Assembly: GCF_002811945.1 (NCBI RefSeq) | Contig: NZ_NPDX01000001.1 | Location: 248,001 to 312,000 of the forward strand | Length of the DNA: 64,000 nucleotides | Direction of reading: 5' to 3' | DNA from: Leptospira harrisiae | GTDB taxonomy: Bacteria > Spirochaetota > Leptospiria > Leptospirales > Leptospiraceae | Part shown: positions 9,383 through 19,003 of the stretch, piece by piece | Numbering within the stretch: the stretch's first letter is position 1 | Layout: each line of letters starts with the position of its first letter | The notes under the pieces: model-generated | What the model saw: the letters and a program-made list of their open reading frames with translations, nothing else | Told to the model about the DNA's origin: nothing | The model's database searches: none | Position numbers and translations under genes: made by a program

Positions 9383-9850
9383 TTAAGAAACAAGTTTTGA
9401 TTTGTTAAATAGTTTTAAATGGATAATGCGAACGATGGGGCCAACAACGAGTAGTTGAGCAAGAAGTGCCACCGGATAATTTTTTAAGACCGAACTTATG
9501 TAATGTTCTCGAAAGTGGTTTTCTGTTCCAATATTGATAAGGGTTGTGATGAGTGTCATCAGCAAACACATCGAAGTAACCATAAGTAGAACCATGATTA
9601 AAATATGTTTAAACTTTGGATCACTCGGGGAGACAAAAATCTTATGTAATTTTTGTACATTGTGGCTAACCACCAATTGTTCTACTGCAAATGCGATTAA
9701 AAAAATGGGAATAAACTGTCTAACAATCATTAGTAATGTATTGGTATGAAACCCAAAAATTAATATGATATTGTATGATAACATAACTGTTACCATACCA
9801 ATTGTCATCAGAGTAGAAAAAACTGATTCTTCTTTAAGGATTCGATTCAA
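9383..9850 (-). CDS. Membrane protein with two DUF2798-like halves
   Basis: A 155-residue inner-membrane protein with four hydrophobic segments arranged as two similar halves: residues about 10-65, then 80-148 with the NYPVALLAQLLVVGPIVRII block typical of DUF2798. Function unknown. The start is TTG at 9850, supported by AAGGAG about 6 nt upstream on the minus strand; no in-frame ATG fits. It stands alone in the accessory stretch downstream of the tRNA cluster. Confidence 0.65.
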   Translation of the reverse strand: MNRILKEESVFSTLMTIGMVTVMLSYNIILIFGFHTNTLLMIVRQFIPIFLIAFAVEQLVVSHNVQKLHKIFVSPSDPKFKHILIMVLLMVTSMCLLMTLITTLINIGTENHFREHYISSVLKNYPVALLAQLLVVGPIVRIIHLKLFNKSKLVS

Positions 9851-10052
9851 GAAATCTCCTTTTCATTTTTTTGGGAAATGAAATCAGGAGCACAATTATT
9901 TTTATAGTTCGTTTTGGCAATAGATTTCATCGGACAAGATTCCTAGTATCCTTATCCAAGTATTTGCCATGAAAAGAACATAGATAAATTTGTTTTAAAG
10001 ATGGGTCGTAGAAATATTTCGGATAAAACGGTAACTCATCGAATGAATTTCC

Positions 10053-10652
10053 TTACAACCGATTTGATTCTGGATTCCAATCGTATTCCATGCGTCTTGC
10101 GGTTCGAATGGCTACGTCCAATCCAAATAGTTTTTGAAGAAGATAAAAACTCAAATGGATTCCAGAGGAAATTCCTCCTGAAGTAAGAATTTTCCCATTA
10201 TCAGTATATCTGACATTTTCTTTTATATCTAACAGTGGATAATTGTTTTTTAGAGTATCCATATCCATCCAATGAGTGGTGACATCTAGGCGATCTAAAA
10301 GTCCTATTTCTGCTAATAGAAAAGCACCTGTACAAATGGAAGCTAAATGCTTAACTTCTAAGTATTTAGCTTTAATCCAACTAAGGGTTGTTTGATTTTT
10401 AATCTCTAACTCTTCGGCACCGAATCCGCCAGGAACTATTAAAATGTCAATCGGCGGGCAATTTGCGTAGTCGTAGTTAGGCAAAACCATGAGTCCGTTC
10501 CTTGCTTTAACGGCTGAAAGATTTTCTGCAACTAGAAATACCTTACATAATTTATTGTGATCGTTGGTTTCTGCGATAGAAAATACTTCGAAGGGTCCAG
10601 CAAAGTCCATTACTTCCACTTCAGAGAATACTAGAATTCCTATATGCAACAT
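10053..10652 (-). CDS. DJ-1/PfpI (class I glutamine amidotransferase-like) protein, GlxA/isonitrile hydratase type
   Basis: Single-domain member of the DJ-1/PfpI superfamily, close to the N-terminal domain of GlxA regulators and to isonitrile hydratases. The nucleophile-elbow cysteine is C107 in ASICTGAFLLAE, and a conserved acidic residue, D16, lies in VMDFAGPFEVF. At 199 aa it has no AraC helix-turn-helix domain, so it is more likely an enzyme than a regulator. The ATG at 10652 has GAGG nine bases upstream; an ATG five codons earlier (10667) has no visible ribosome binding site. Substrate unknown. Confidence 0.8.
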   Translation of the reverse strand: MLHIGILVFSEVEVMDFAGPFEVFSIAETNDHNKLCKVFLVAENLSAVKARNGLMVLPNYDYANCPPIDILIVPGGFGAEELEIKNQTTLSWIKAKYLEVKHLASICTGAFLLAEIGLLDRLDVTTHWMDMDTLKNNYPLLDIKENVRYTDNGKILTSGGISSGIHLSFYLLQKLFGLDVAIRTARRMEYDWNPESNRL

Positions 10653-10756
10653 GGATACAAACCTCATTTTTTTACTTTACTTTATAAATAATTAATTTCT
10701 AATATGCGTCGTTTCTAACGAAACAAAATAAGTGATTCACTGGAAGGTAAAAAAAT

Positions 10757-11056
10757 ATGTCATTCCAAGATGCGATTAAGGTATGTTTTCAAAAATATGC
10801 TGATTTTAGTGGCAATGCAAAAAGACCAGAATTTTGGTGGTGGGTTGTTTTCTGCATCATTATTAGTGCAGGACTCAACATGATCATTCCGATCATCGGA
10901 GGAATTTTTTCCTTAGCAGTTTTGTTGCCAAGTTTGAGTGTCGGTTCCCGTAGACTTCATGATGTAGGAATGAGTGGTTGGTGGCAATTGATTGGTCTTA
11001 CAGGAATTGGGTTTCTTGTGTTGATTTATTTTTGGGCTCAGAAAGGAAAAGGTTAG
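10757..11056 (+). CDS. DUF805 family membrane protein
   Basis: A 99-residue membrane protein with the DUF805 pattern: an N-terminal segment with YADFSGNAKRPEFWWW, two central hydrophobic helices, the conserved SVGSRRLHDVGMSGWW block, and a final helix. GGAAGG precedes the ATG by about 10 nt. DUF805 proteins are found widely in mobile and accessory regions; the role is not established. It is divergent from the DJ-1 gene. Confidence 0.9.
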   Translation: MSFQDAIKVCFQKYADFSGNAKRPEFWWWVVFCIIISAGLNMIIPIIGGIFSLAVLLPSLSVGSRRLHDVGMSGWWQLIGLTGIGFLVLIYFWAQKGKG

Positions 11057-11078
11057 AATTTTACTTTGCCTTGTTAAA

Positions 11079-11175
11079 TCTCCGCGTTAGGGAGACGCAG
11101 GGCTTGGTCACCTACCATTGTTAGATGGTGGGTGACGGGAGCGAAAGCGAACCCCGGAGTGGCCCGGCCCTTTTT
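11079..11175 (-). repeat. GC-rich structured intergenic element, copy A
   Basis: Contains hairpins TCTCC/GGAGA (near 11082-11098) and CACCTACCAT/ATGGTGGGTG. Read on the minus strand it starts AAAAAGGGCCGGGCCACTCCG, close to AAAAAGGACCGGGCCCTCCG of the element at 13417-13530. Both then carry an AT-richer hairpin and end with a CCCTG..CG block. This suggests two members of one dispersed repeat family in opposite orientations. Confidence 0.5.
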
Positions 11176-11177
11176 CA

Positions 11178-11591
11178 TTAGGAATTTGAAATTTGGTTAA
11201 ATTGGGAACGCACTATTTTTTTTTTATAAATACGATGATCCACTTCTATTGCATTTTTAATAAAAGTGATTAGGTCAGATTCGTTGATTTCATCTTCCGA
11301 ATGAAATGTGATACAATAAACTTGTTTACGATTTTCTTTTTCTAGTTTTTGATTGGGGTCGTTTAACAGATATCCGTTACAAAATCCAAACTGCACTCCA
11401 GATTTTGGGCCAGGTTTGATTGAGGCTGGCCAAATAAAACATACACGGCTATTTTGAAAGTAGTAGAGGACGGAATAGGAGATCCTTTCTTCGAGAGTAT
11501 CAAATGGTTTTAAAATTTCTTTTAATCGCATTACAATAGAAATCTCAGTTTCTGTTAAAGAAGAATAGAATTGTTCGAATTTGTCTTTCAT
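11178..11591 (-). CDS. DUF1801 domain protein (YdhG-like)
   Basis: A 137-residue soluble protein. The central region (ERISYSVLYYFQNSRVCFIW, then GVQFGFCNGYLL) matches the DUF1801/YdhG fold, which is iron-chaperone-like, with a frataxin-related shape in some members. No catalytic residues are known. It is flanked by the GC-rich element at 11079-11175 on its 3' side and by the recombinase gene upstream on the same strand, 145 bp away. Confidence 0.75.
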   Translation of the reverse strand: MKDKFEQFYSSLTETEISIVMRLKEILKPFDTLEERISYSVLYYFQNSRVCFIWPASIKPGPKSGVQFGFCNGYLLNDPNQKLEKENRKQVYCITFHSEDEINESDLITFIKNAIEVDHRIYKKKIVRSQFNQISNS

Positions 11592-11736
11592 TGAATTGTA
11601 ATGGTTTCGGTCTATCTATCAAAAAATGAATGATTAGAGAATCAAGGAATTTTGGTTTACGTCAACCAATTGTTTGGATAGGAGAAGATCGTTTCTGGAT
11701 GAAGAATGTTTTGAGAGGATCAATCGATAAAAGTGA

Positions 11737-12870
11737 TTATTGGTCTTTCTTTTGGTTTTCTGGTAAAAATATGGTTTTTTCTTTTTGATTGGAAATTCTA
11801 TCTAAGGGGCTAACAATATTTTCTAATCGGCTTCTGGCAACTTTTGTATAAATTTGAGTGGTTCGGACACTGGCGTGTCCGAGTAATGTTTGGATCATAC
11901 GAAGGTCCGTTCCCAATTCTAAAAGATGAGTGGCAAAGGCATGCCGCAAACTATGGAAACTGACTTTCTTTTTTATTTTCGCCTTTTTTGCTGCATTGGT
12001 GAAAATGCTTTCCGCCGTACGAATGTTAAGTGGTCTATTGTTTAGACCTGGAAACAGCCATGGGTTTGCTCGCATTTCATTATAACTTTGTTTCAATAAC
12101 AAATTGTAATCTCTAACTTTTAAATATTCTTTAAGTTCTTCTACAAGTGAACTTGCAAGTATGGTATACCTATCTTTTTTTCCTTTTCCTTGTGTCACTC
12201 GAACCATATTTCTTTTTAGATCGATATCAGTTATTTTTAAATGAATTACTTCGCTCACACGTAATCCAGAAGAGTAGCTGATCAAAAGTAACATTTTGTG
12301 TTTTCGATTGGGTAAGGCATTAAAGATGGCTCTTGTTTCCTCTGCAGATAAAACTTCTGGAAGTTTGGATTCCACTTTCATCTTTGGAAATTTTAAATTG
12401 GTAAACTGGTTTCTGACTTCGCGAAAATAAAAGATAAATGCCTGTCTTGCGGAACGAACACTTGAAGATTTGGCACCACGTTCCATGAATAAATGATCTA
12501 GATAATTTTCTAAATCTATCATTCGTATGTTCGAAGGAAGTTTTTCTGTAAACATTAGTAACCGAAATAGGTGAGAGAAGTAGGTTTTGGTAGTGCAAAA
12601 TGTAAAATTTCTTTCTCTTGTGGCTTTGAAATAGTCCTCTAAAATTCCACATTTTTTGGGAATTTCTTTTGGTGAAATCCGAATATCATCCGATTCAAAT
12701 GCATCTAATACTTGTTTTATGATTTTTGGATCATTTGGATAAGACCATGACTTGGTCACAGAATGGTAACAAGCATTGGGAATTGACTTTGCAATGGAGA
12801 AAAAAGTTTTAGAAAATCCAAATTGCAAATGGAACCGATTGTCTTGAACGGAATAACGTAGTTTGATCAT
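11737..12870 (-). CDS. Tyrosine recombinase / site-specific integrase
   Basis: DNA strand-exchange enzyme of the XerC/D-phage integrase family, 377 aa. An N-terminal extension (about 1-70) is followed by a SAM-like core-binding domain (75-165) and the catalytic domain (170-355). The full catalytic set is visible: R204 in SSGLRVSE, a lysine in GKGKKDR (227-233), H306 and R309 in HSLRH, H332 in LLGHAS, and nucleophile Y341. It therefore looks active. It is not xerC or xerD by context; it sits about 2.8 kb from tRNA-His and its duplicated 3' end, and could have mobilised this accessory stretch. Confidence 0.9.
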   Translation of the reverse strand: MIKLRYSVQDNRFHLQFGFSKTFFSIAKSIPNACYHSVTKSWSYPNDPKIIKQVLDAFESDDIRISPKEIPKKCGILEDYFKATRERNFTFCTTKTYFSHLFRLLMFTEKLPSNIRMIDLENYLDHLFMERGAKSSSVRSARQAFIFYFREVRNQFTNLKFPKMKVESKLPEVLSAEETRAIFNALPNRKHKMLLLISYSSGLRVSEVIHLKITDIDLKRNMVRVTQGKGKKDRYTILASSLVEELKEYLKVRDYNLLLKQSYNEMRANPWLFPGLNNRPLNIRTAESIFTNAAKKAKIKKKVSFHSLRHAFATHLLELGTDLRMIQTLLGHASVRTTQIYTKVARSRLENIVSPLDRISNQKEKTIFLPENQKKDQ

Positions 12871-12971
12871 TTGACACCTAACCTTGTATTGGTAAGTGTA
12901 ATAGGTGGAATCCTTTCTGTTTGGTTCTTGATTTTGGAAGTTTTATTTGAGTTTCGTTTATTTTTGTGTGC

Positions 12972-13033
12972 GGTGGGTTTTGCGCGTGAATATTGTATCC
13001 CCGCCCTGAATTGGGTGGGGAACTAGACCCGCC
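12972..13033. repeat. GC-rich double-stem intergenic element
   Basis: The outer arms GGTGGGT (12972-12978) and ACCCGCC (13027-13033) enclose the inner arms TCCCCGCCC (12998-13006) and GGGTGGGGA (13013-13021) around TGAATT; both pairings include one G-T. It is GC-rich against AT-rich neighbours and unrelated to either adjacent gene. It could act as a terminator for neither strand in the classical sense, because no T-run follows. I suspect a dispersed repeat. Confidence 0.45.
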
Positions 13034-13138
13034 TCCCAATGGCTACCTTCTATCACAACCTAGCAAATCTGATAGCCAAAACTATTTTCCCAAAGTTTTT
13101 TTCTTGGAAAGTTCGCATTCTCACATAACTTGAGAGAT

Positions 13139-13354
13139 ATGAACCTAATCACTGTCGGGCTCGGCCTATTTTTTATTCTCTATGGAACCACCACCTATAT
13201 CCTACGCATTTACAAACCAGGTTTTTTTTGGAAGTTGGAACCGATGAAACAAAAATGGGGCGAAAAACGTGGATACTTCATCCATGTATTTAGTTATTCG
13301 ATCCTTCCCGTCATTTTAGGAATTGTTTATACCATTCTTGGATTTAAAGGTTAG
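13139..13354 (+). CDS. Small membrane protein, 71 aa
   Basis: Not recognised. Two hydrophobic helices (about 3-22 and 48-68) are separated by a short basic loop (KPGFFWKLEPMKQKWGEKRG), consistent with a hairpin inner-membrane protein. The ATG at 13139 is chosen; a TTG three codons earlier (13130) is possible. It lies alone between two GC-rich elements. Confidence 0.6.
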   Translation: MNLITVGLGLFFILYGTTTYILRIYKPGFFWKLEPMKQKWGEKRGYFIHVFSYSILPVILGIVYTILGFKG

Positions 13355-13416
13355 CTATTGTTTGGTGATTTTTGAGAGATTATGGAATTTTGCTCTTATT
13401 CGGTTTAAGTGAGTGG

Positions 13417-13530
13417 GCGCCTCCAATTTTTACCAAAACCTAAATCAAATGTAAAAAGGACCGGGCCCTCCGCTTCAATCTTTCTCTTACGAGAAAGGAT
13501 TTCCGCTAGGGTCCCTGGCGCTTAAGTTAT
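13417..13530 (+). repeat. GC-rich structured intergenic element, copy B
   Basis: The ends carry inverted GCGCC/GGCGC. Inside are AAAAAGGACCGGGCCCTCCG, a hairpin TCTTTCTC-TTAC-GAGAAAGGA, and then AGGGTCCC, which can pair with GGGCCCT. It shares start and layout with the element at 11079-11175 (read in reverse). The two flank the DUF1801, recombinase and small membrane protein genes. Confidence 0.5.
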
Positions 13531-13538
13531 GTTTGTGT

Positions 13539-15140
13539 TTAAAGTTTGTGAGAGAGAATTGTATCTTGTCTTGAAGGAGTTCTGTCTTCTGGATAGTCAG
13601 TGCTAAAATGTAACCCACGACTTTCCTTCCGTAAGAGTGCAGAACGAACAATTAGTTCTGCCACTTTGACTAAATTTCTAAGTTCCAATAACCCAAGTGA
13701 GACAGTGGTTCTGTTGTAATAGTCTTTTACTTCTTCTGAAATTAATTTCAACCGACGGAGTGCCCTTTCCAAACGCATATCGGAACGCACAATCCCCACA
13801 TAATTACTCATAATGGTTTTGATTTCTACCAAATCATGGGAGATAAGAACCCACTCTTCTGTATTCGTAGTTCCTTCTTTGTTCCAATCAGGAATGAGAT
13901 CCGTTTCTTGTGAGTAACTTAGTTTTCCTTGGGACTTGATATCTCCTGCAATTCTATGCGAGAAAACAAGGCATTCTAGTAAACTATTTGATGCCAATCG
14001 GTTCCCGCCATGCACTCCCGTGCAAGTGGTTTCCCCGCATGCATATAAATCGACAATATTGGTTCGTCCCAATAGATCGGTGGCCACACCACCGCACATA
14101 TAATGAGCCGCAGGAACTACTGGGATAGGATCGGTTGTGATATCAATCCCGAGTTTTTTACAGCGTTCATAGATCGATGGGAAGTGGTTGATAATGTCGT
14201 TGGCTGGCCTGTGAGTGATGTCGAGAAGGACATGAGGTTCTCCTCTTTTTTTCATCGTATCGTCTATGGCGCGAGCTACTATATCCCTAGGTGCAAGTTC
14301 TCCCATATCGTGATAGTCTTTCATAAAAGGTCTACCACCTATCTCTCGTAAAATGCCACCATGACCTCGAACTGCCTCTGAAATTAAAAAACTATTTCCT
14401 TGTTCATGAAAAAGAGAAGTGGGGTGGAATTGATAAAACTCCATATTTTTAACGATGGCCCCAGCACGGTAGGCACTCGCCACTCCGTCGCCAGTGGCAA
14501 TGTTGGGATTGGTCGTATGAAGATACACCTGACCGGCACCACCAGTAGCCAATATGGTTTTTTTGGCCAAAACTGGAAATACTTCACCAGTCTCTGTATC
14601 TACAATATAAGCACCATAACATCGCAAAGGAAGATTGTCTTTATCCTTTAAATGGTGTTTGGTGATAAGATCTACACAGGCATGGTTTTCTAAAATTTGA
14701 ATGTTTTTGTTTGCATGAACATTGTCAAGTAATGACTGTTCAACGGCACTTCCTGTTCTATCAAGAGAGTGGATGATCCGATTTTTGCTATGACCACCTT
14801 CCCGAGCAAGGTCGAGTTCCCCTGTTTGGTTTCTGGTAAAGGGAACTCCTAGATCCAGAAGTTCCCGAACTCTGGTTGGTCCTTCTTCGACAAGGACTCG
14901 CACCGCTTCTAAATCACAAAGGCCTGCCCCCGACTCCAAGGTATCTTTGATATGTTCTTCAAACTTATCCTTATCATCAAAAACTGAGGCAATTCCCCCT
15001 TGTGCATAATTGGTATTGGATTCGTAGTCTGCCTTTTTGGTAACAACCACTACAGATCCAAGCGGAGCTAACTTCAATGCGGTAAAGAGGCCACTCACTC
15101 CGCTTCCAATGATCAAAAAATCCGATTTAATTCGAGTCAC
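13539..15140 (-). CDS. nadB: L-aspartate oxidase
   Basis: FAD flavoenzyme that oxidises L-aspartate to iminoaspartate, the first step of de novo NAD synthesis. The 533-aa length is typical. The N-terminal dinucleotide-binding motif IIGSGVSGL is at about 10-18. The succinate dehydrogenase/fumarate reductase flavoprotein blocks [26 protein letters not shown] and the C-terminal GLLELRNLV region are all present. Neither nadA nor nadC is adjacent. The gene is followed 52 bp upstream by the S41 protease gene on the same strand. Confidence 0.93.
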   Translation of the reverse strand: MTRIKSDFLIIGSGVSGLFTALKLAPLGSVVVVTKKADYESNTNYAQGGIASVFDDKDKFEEHIKDTLESGAGLCDLEAVRVLVEEGPTRVRELLDLGVPFTRNQTGELDLAREGGHSKNRIIHSLDRTGSAVEQSLLDNVHANKNIQILENHACVDLITKHHLKDKDNLPLRCYGAYIVDTETGEVFPVLAKKTILATGGAGQVYLHTTNPNIATGDGVASAYRAGAIVKNMEFYQFHPTSLFHEQGNSFLISEAVRGHGGILREIGGRPFMKDYHDMGELAPRDIVARAIDDTMKKRGEPHVLLDITHRPANDIINHFPSIYERCKKLGIDITTDPIPVVPAAHYMCGGVATDLLGRTNIVDLYACGETTCTGVHGGNRLASNSLLECLVFSHRIAGDIKSQGKLSYSQETDLIPDWNKEGTTNTEEWVLISHDLVEIKTIMSNYVGIVRSDMRLERALRRLKLISEEVKDYYNRTTVSLGLLELRNLVKVAELIVRSALLRKESRGLHFSTDYPEDRTPSRQDTILSHKL

Positions 15141-15192
15141 ATGATTTCCAATTGTATCTTTAAGTCATATCCTTACCTTTAGGGCCTAAGGA

Positions 15193-17031
15193 TTATTTTG
15201 CGTTTAACATTCCTTCAATGTAATCCAAACTTCTGATTAACATATAGTCTGGTTTAATGGCATCGTTGGCATGTGATTTTAAGAAGGCATCTGCCTTTCC
15301 ATTTTTCTTAGCATACTCTTTGATGGCATTGACATTGAATTTGGATTTCACAACACCTTCGTGTGGAATTAAGGGTAAGTGGTTCCACATATCTTCTTCA
15401 CGGTAACGGAAAGGAAATCCACCATCTGGTTCTTCTGATACTTCAATGTCTGGAGACACTCCCACAACTTGGATGGTTTTTCCAGATGGAGAATAGTATC
15501 TTGCATTTGTGATTTTGAGTAGGTAATCAGGATTGTTTTCGAGGTTATTTAAACTTTGAACCGTTGCTTTTCCAAAAGTTCTTTCACCAAGTAAAATTCC
15601 GCGACCATGGTGTTGGATGGCACTTGCTACAATTTCTGATGCAGATGCTGATTTGGAATTGATCATCACAACTAAAGGTAGTTTGGTGATGTCTTTGTTT
15701 TTAGCATATTTTTCTTCATCACTGCGAAATGGAGTTCTTGTGAACACAATCATTCCTTTTTCAATAAACATATCAGCAATGTCGATGGCAAGATCCAAAT
15801 ACCCACCAGAGTTTCCACGTAAGTCTAGGATGAGAGCCTTTAATGGTTTTCCACTTTCTTTGGCTTCTTGTTCCATCTCCACAACGGCATTGGCAATTTG
15901 TGTATCGATGGGAGCTTCGCCTGGACCTGGTTTTACAAATCCAGTGAGTTTGATATAACCCACTTGTGGATTTTCTTTTACGATATGATGTGTTACGTTT
16001 TTAATAGTAATTTTATCACGGATGACTTCGATATCGGTTTTTCCAGTATTTCCTTTTCTTGTGATGGTAAGAACGACTTTAGTGGCTTTAGGCCCTTTGA
16101 TTTTTTTTACCACTTTGTCGAGAGATAGGTTTTTGATGACCTTCCCGTCAACTGCCACAATGGTGTCACCACTTCGAATCCCGGCACGAACTGCTGGACT
16201 TCCTTCTAATGGATTTTCGACCACTACTTCACGGCTTCCTCCACCGGAAAGAATGGCTCCGATTCCTTCAAAAGATCCATCGCTGATTTTTGCCATGGAC
16301 TCTTCCCACATTTCTTTTAGGAATACATTGGAATGTGGATCTAAAGAATTTAAATAACCATTGGCTGCAGCAAGAAACACTTGTTCCATGCTAAAATCTT
16401 TTTTATCTTCTTCTTCCTCTGGAAGTTCCCCATCAAGTTCCACTAATCCTTTAAGGACTGGCGTTTTGTAAGTTTCCAAATTGTCTTGGATGTAAGAGAT
16501 CACTCGATCAAATTCTTTACGTGAAAAGTTAATTTCTTCCCATTTTGTTGCGATTACTGATTTTTTCAGTTTTTCTTTATCAATGAGTTTTTTGAGCTCT
16601 GCGTCAGAAAGTTTTCTGTTTTCGTTTTTCTTTAGTTTCTCTTTTTGGATTTTTTCCACAAGAGTATAGTCTGGATCAAATAACACGAATTTGTCGGAAG
16701 GAGAGATCTTAAAAGTTTTTCCTGGCCAAAGATCATCTTTGTCATCGTATTTTTCCCTTTCGTTGAAATAACTTTCCGGGTAAATATAGAGTGGGTGAGG
16801 CATACTGAGAACCGCAAAAGATGCCGCATCAGTGAATGCACGGTTTTTATTGATATTTTTATCAATGTAATACTTATCCACAGATTTGACCACGGTTTCG
16901 AAGTCTTGGTATGTAAAATTGGTAACTCGATTCGGTGCTTTTTTGGCTTCCGGTTCGCAGGAAATGAATCCTACTGGGAGGGCAAAACTGAGTAGGGTGA
17001 AAAAGGAAAGTAGGTAAACAATTCGTTTCAA
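15193..17031 (-). CDS. C-terminal processing protease (S41, CtpA/Prc type) with PDZ domain, probable lipoprotein
   Basis: Periplasm-facing tail-specific serine protease. An N-terminal signal ends in the lipobox-like GFISC (C25). A long helical N-terminal region (about 40-240) precedes the PDZ domain (about 255-335, with FEGIGA and [13 protein letters not shown]). The catalytic domain carries S463 (NSKSASASE) and K488 (RTFGKATVQ), spaced 25 residues apart as in Prc. At 612 aa it is intermediate between CtpA and Prc. It is divergent from the lipoprotein gene at 17144 across 112 bp. Confidence 0.9.
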   Translation of the reverse strand: MKRIVYLLSFFTLLSFALPVGFISCEPEAKKAPNRVTNFTYQDFETVVKSVDKYYIDKNINKNRAFTDAASFAVLSMPHPLYIYPESYFNEREKYDDKDDLWPGKTFKISPSDKFVLFDPDYTLVEKIQKEKLKKNENRKLSDAELKKLIDKEKLKKSVIATKWEEINFSRKEFDRVISYIQDNLETYKTPVLKGLVELDGELPEEEEDKKDFSMEQVFLAAANGYLNSLDPHSNVFLKEMWEESMAKISDGSFEGIGAILSGGGSREVVVENPLEGSPAVRAGIRSGDTIVAVDGKVIKNLSLDKVVKKIKGPKATKVVLTITRKGNTGKTDIEVIRDKITIKNVTHHIVKENPQVGYIKLTGFVKPGPGEAPIDTQIANAVVEMEQEAKESGKPLKALILDLRGNSGGYLDLAIDIADMFIEKGMIVFTRTPFRSDEEKYAKNKDITKLPLVVMINSKSASASEIVASAIQHHGRGILLGERTFGKATVQSLNNLENNPDYLLKITNARYYSPSGKTIQVVGVSPDIEVSEEPDGGFPFRYREEDMWNHLPLIPHEGVVKSKFNVNAIKEYAKKNGKADAFLKSHANDAIKPDYMLIRSLDYIEGMLNAK

Positions 17032-17143
17032 GGGATCTCTCGTAAAGTGGATAGATTATCCTAAGAATTTCCGATTTTCCAGTCCATGCAACTCAAAAAA
17101 AATCGGGACAAATCTAGGACACACGTATATCATAGACGGTGCC

Positions 17144-18151
17144 ATGCGTCCTTTCGTTGTCCTGATTTTTGCTCTTTCCCTTGGGTTTTGTAAAACAGAA
17201 CCTCAGAAGAACCCAACACGGGATCCCTACAGTTTGGAAACTCTAATCTTTTTAGAAGAGGTGCTTCTGGATGTATGGGATTCTACTGAGTCAAAAGAAG
17301 AGACAATGTCTCGACTAAGATACGTTTGCCGAACTCGAGATACCGATGATGGATATTTATGTTACACTTGGGGATTACTCGAATACCATCGAGGCAATTA
17401 TGCAGAGAGTTACACTGCGTTTAGAAAGGCTCTAGAAAAAAATCCGAACGATAGCCTTTATAAAAATATGTTACGAATTTCCGCCGAAAAATCAGGAAAT
17501 TTACCAGATTTAAAGGCCCATTCGTATGATGGGGAAGTTTTTGCCGTGTTTACAGAAACTCAAAAACTTTGTAAGGAAAACAAACAGCCGAAACCAGAAT
17601 CCTTTCTATTTCTTGCCGAACGAGGTGTTCTCACGAAGGAAAGTTTACGCAAAGGTGTTCTTGCAGATTGTTTTCAAAGTCTGAGTGCCTCTGACAAATC
17701 CATTGTCCAAAAAGAAATCTTTCATTCATCTCCATCTTATAAAGAGCGTCTTTATGCAGACCAAATGAAGTCGGATCCTTTCTCTCGGATTTGGGACACA
17801 GCTAGTTACCATAGGGGGGAATCTGGAAAGGAAGCTGTTGGTGCAAGTGCCGGAGTGGTTTCTGTGAGTTCTGCGGTCGGAACGGAAGCGGGAGTTCCTT
17901 TGTTAGGAACGACGTTCAAACCTGGGACTTCGATCACTGAAGCTTGGAAGAAAGTAAAACTTGCCTCTGCTTCTGGAAATGAAACACAAGGTAGAGAAGG
18001 CCTTCGTAGTTTTTTATTGGAGATCCAATCGGCAAAACACAAAGGAAAACTTGAAGCTCAGTTGGCCCTTGCCTTAGAAAGGGCCGCCAAATTACTTTTG
18101 GAACAAGACCCTCAATATTCTAAACTTCGTTTCCTTGCGAAAGAACTCTAA
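17144..18151 (+). CDS. TPR-containing lipoprotein, 335 aa
   Basis: The signal peptide has an early lipobox, LGFC (C16). A TPR pair at about 75-110 (YTWGLLEYHRGNYAESYTAF, ALEKNPNDSLYKNML) is followed by a poorly conserved helical C-terminus with a Ser/Ala/Gly-rich stretch at about 228-250 (VGASAGVVSVSSAVG). Function unknown; likely a periplasmic or outer-membrane-anchored scaffold. Its last 32 bp overlap the 3' end of pdxJ on the other strand. Confidence 0.75.
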   Translation: MRPFVVLIFALSLGFCKTEPQKNPTRDPYSLETLIFLEEVLLDVWDSTESKEETMSRLRYVCRTRDTDDGYLCYTWGLLEYHRGNYAESYTAFRKALEKNPNDSLYKNMLRISAEKSGNLPDLKAHSYDGEVFAVFTETQKLCKENKQPKPESFLFLAERGVLTKESLRKGVLADCFQSLSASDKSIVQKEIFHSSPSYKERLYADQMKSDPFSRIWDTASYHRGESGKEAVGASAGVVSVSSAVGTEAGVPLLGTTFKPGTSITEAWKKVKLASASGNETQGREGLRSFLLEIQSAKHKGKLEAQLALALERAAKLLLEQDPQYSKLRFLAKEL

Positions 18152-18899
18152 GATAGTCTTTAATGGTTTTGTCCATTCCATCCACAAGGCTTTGGCTCAC
18201 CAGCCTATGGCCTATGGAAACTTCCGCCAAATAGGGGAGTTTCGCAAAAAGTTTTAAATTATTTGTATCCAAGTCATGGCCTGCATTTACACCTAAGCCT
18301 AGTTTGTGGGCTTCTTTTGCTGCTAATTCATAACTTTGAAAACAAGATAAACCTTCTTCTAGAGATTTGTCGTAAGCATTTGCAAAAGGCCCAGTATAAA
18401 GTTCAATACGTTCGGCTCCGAGTTCCTTCACAAGAGGATAATCTTCAAATCCTGTTTCCATAAACAAAGACACACGAATTCCTACCTCGTTTAGCCTTTT
18501 GACCATTGGTTTTAAGGTTTGGAACACTGTTTTGTTTTTTAGGTCAAACCCATGGTCAGAGGTGATTTCCCCAGGTTTGACTGGGACAAGGGTGGCCTGG
18601 TCAGGTTTAGCTGCAAGGACTAGGTTTAAAAACCGTTCACTTGGTTCGCCTTCAATATTGAATTCCTTTTTTGGAGCTCCACTTTTTGTGATTTTTGTAT
18701 TGTAAGAATTTAGAAAATTCTGAATTTCGAATACATCTTGTTTGGTGATATGCCTTTCATCCTCTCTGGGGTGGATGGTGATGCCGTAGGCACCCGCATC
18801 CAAGATAATCTCTGAAATTTGAATGACACTAGGAATGGATCCGCCACGGGAATTGCGTAAAGTGGCGATCTTGTTAACATTGACACTTAATTGGGTCAT
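18120..18899 (-). CDS. pdxJ: Pyridoxine 5'-phosphate synthase
   Basis: Condenses 3-amino-2-oxopropyl phosphate with deoxyxylulose 5-phosphate to make PNP (vitamin B6 pathway). The N-terminus SVNVNKIATLRNSRGG and the block ITIHPREDERHI are PdxJ signatures, with ELYTGPFANAY and LGVNAGHDLDTNNL near the C-terminus. ATG 18899 is chosen because the protein then begins as in other PdxJ; an in-frame ATG at 18920 would add seven residues across a T-rich run. The 3' end overlaps the convergent lipoprotein gene by 32 bp. Confidence 0.95.
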   Translation of the reverse strand: MTQLSVNVNKIATLRNSRGGSIPSVIQISEIILDAGAYGITIHPREDERHITKQDVFEIQNFLNSYNTKITKSGAPKKEFNIEGEPSERFLNLVLAAKPDQATLVPVKPGEITSDHGFDLKNKTVFQTLKPMVKRLNEVGIRVSLFMETGFEDYPLVKELGAERIELYTGPFANAYDKSLEEGLSCFQSYELAAKEAHKLGLGVNAGHDLDTNNLKLFAKLPYLAEVSIGHRLVSQSLVDGMDKTIKDYLRVLSQGNEV

Positions 18900-19003
18900 A
18901 GGAAAAAAAAAACTTTTCATTAATTTTCATCCAGGAGAAAACCGTCCAATTTCAAAAAGGTTGTCCCCGAGAGAGGATTTCCAAAACTGTCAAAAGTACG
19001 TTT

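Noticed and set aside
10001..10186. Plus-strand open frame overlapping the DJ-1 gene 3' end
   Set aside because: It overlaps a clear coding region on the other strand, has no ribosome binding site, and shows no recognisable domain.
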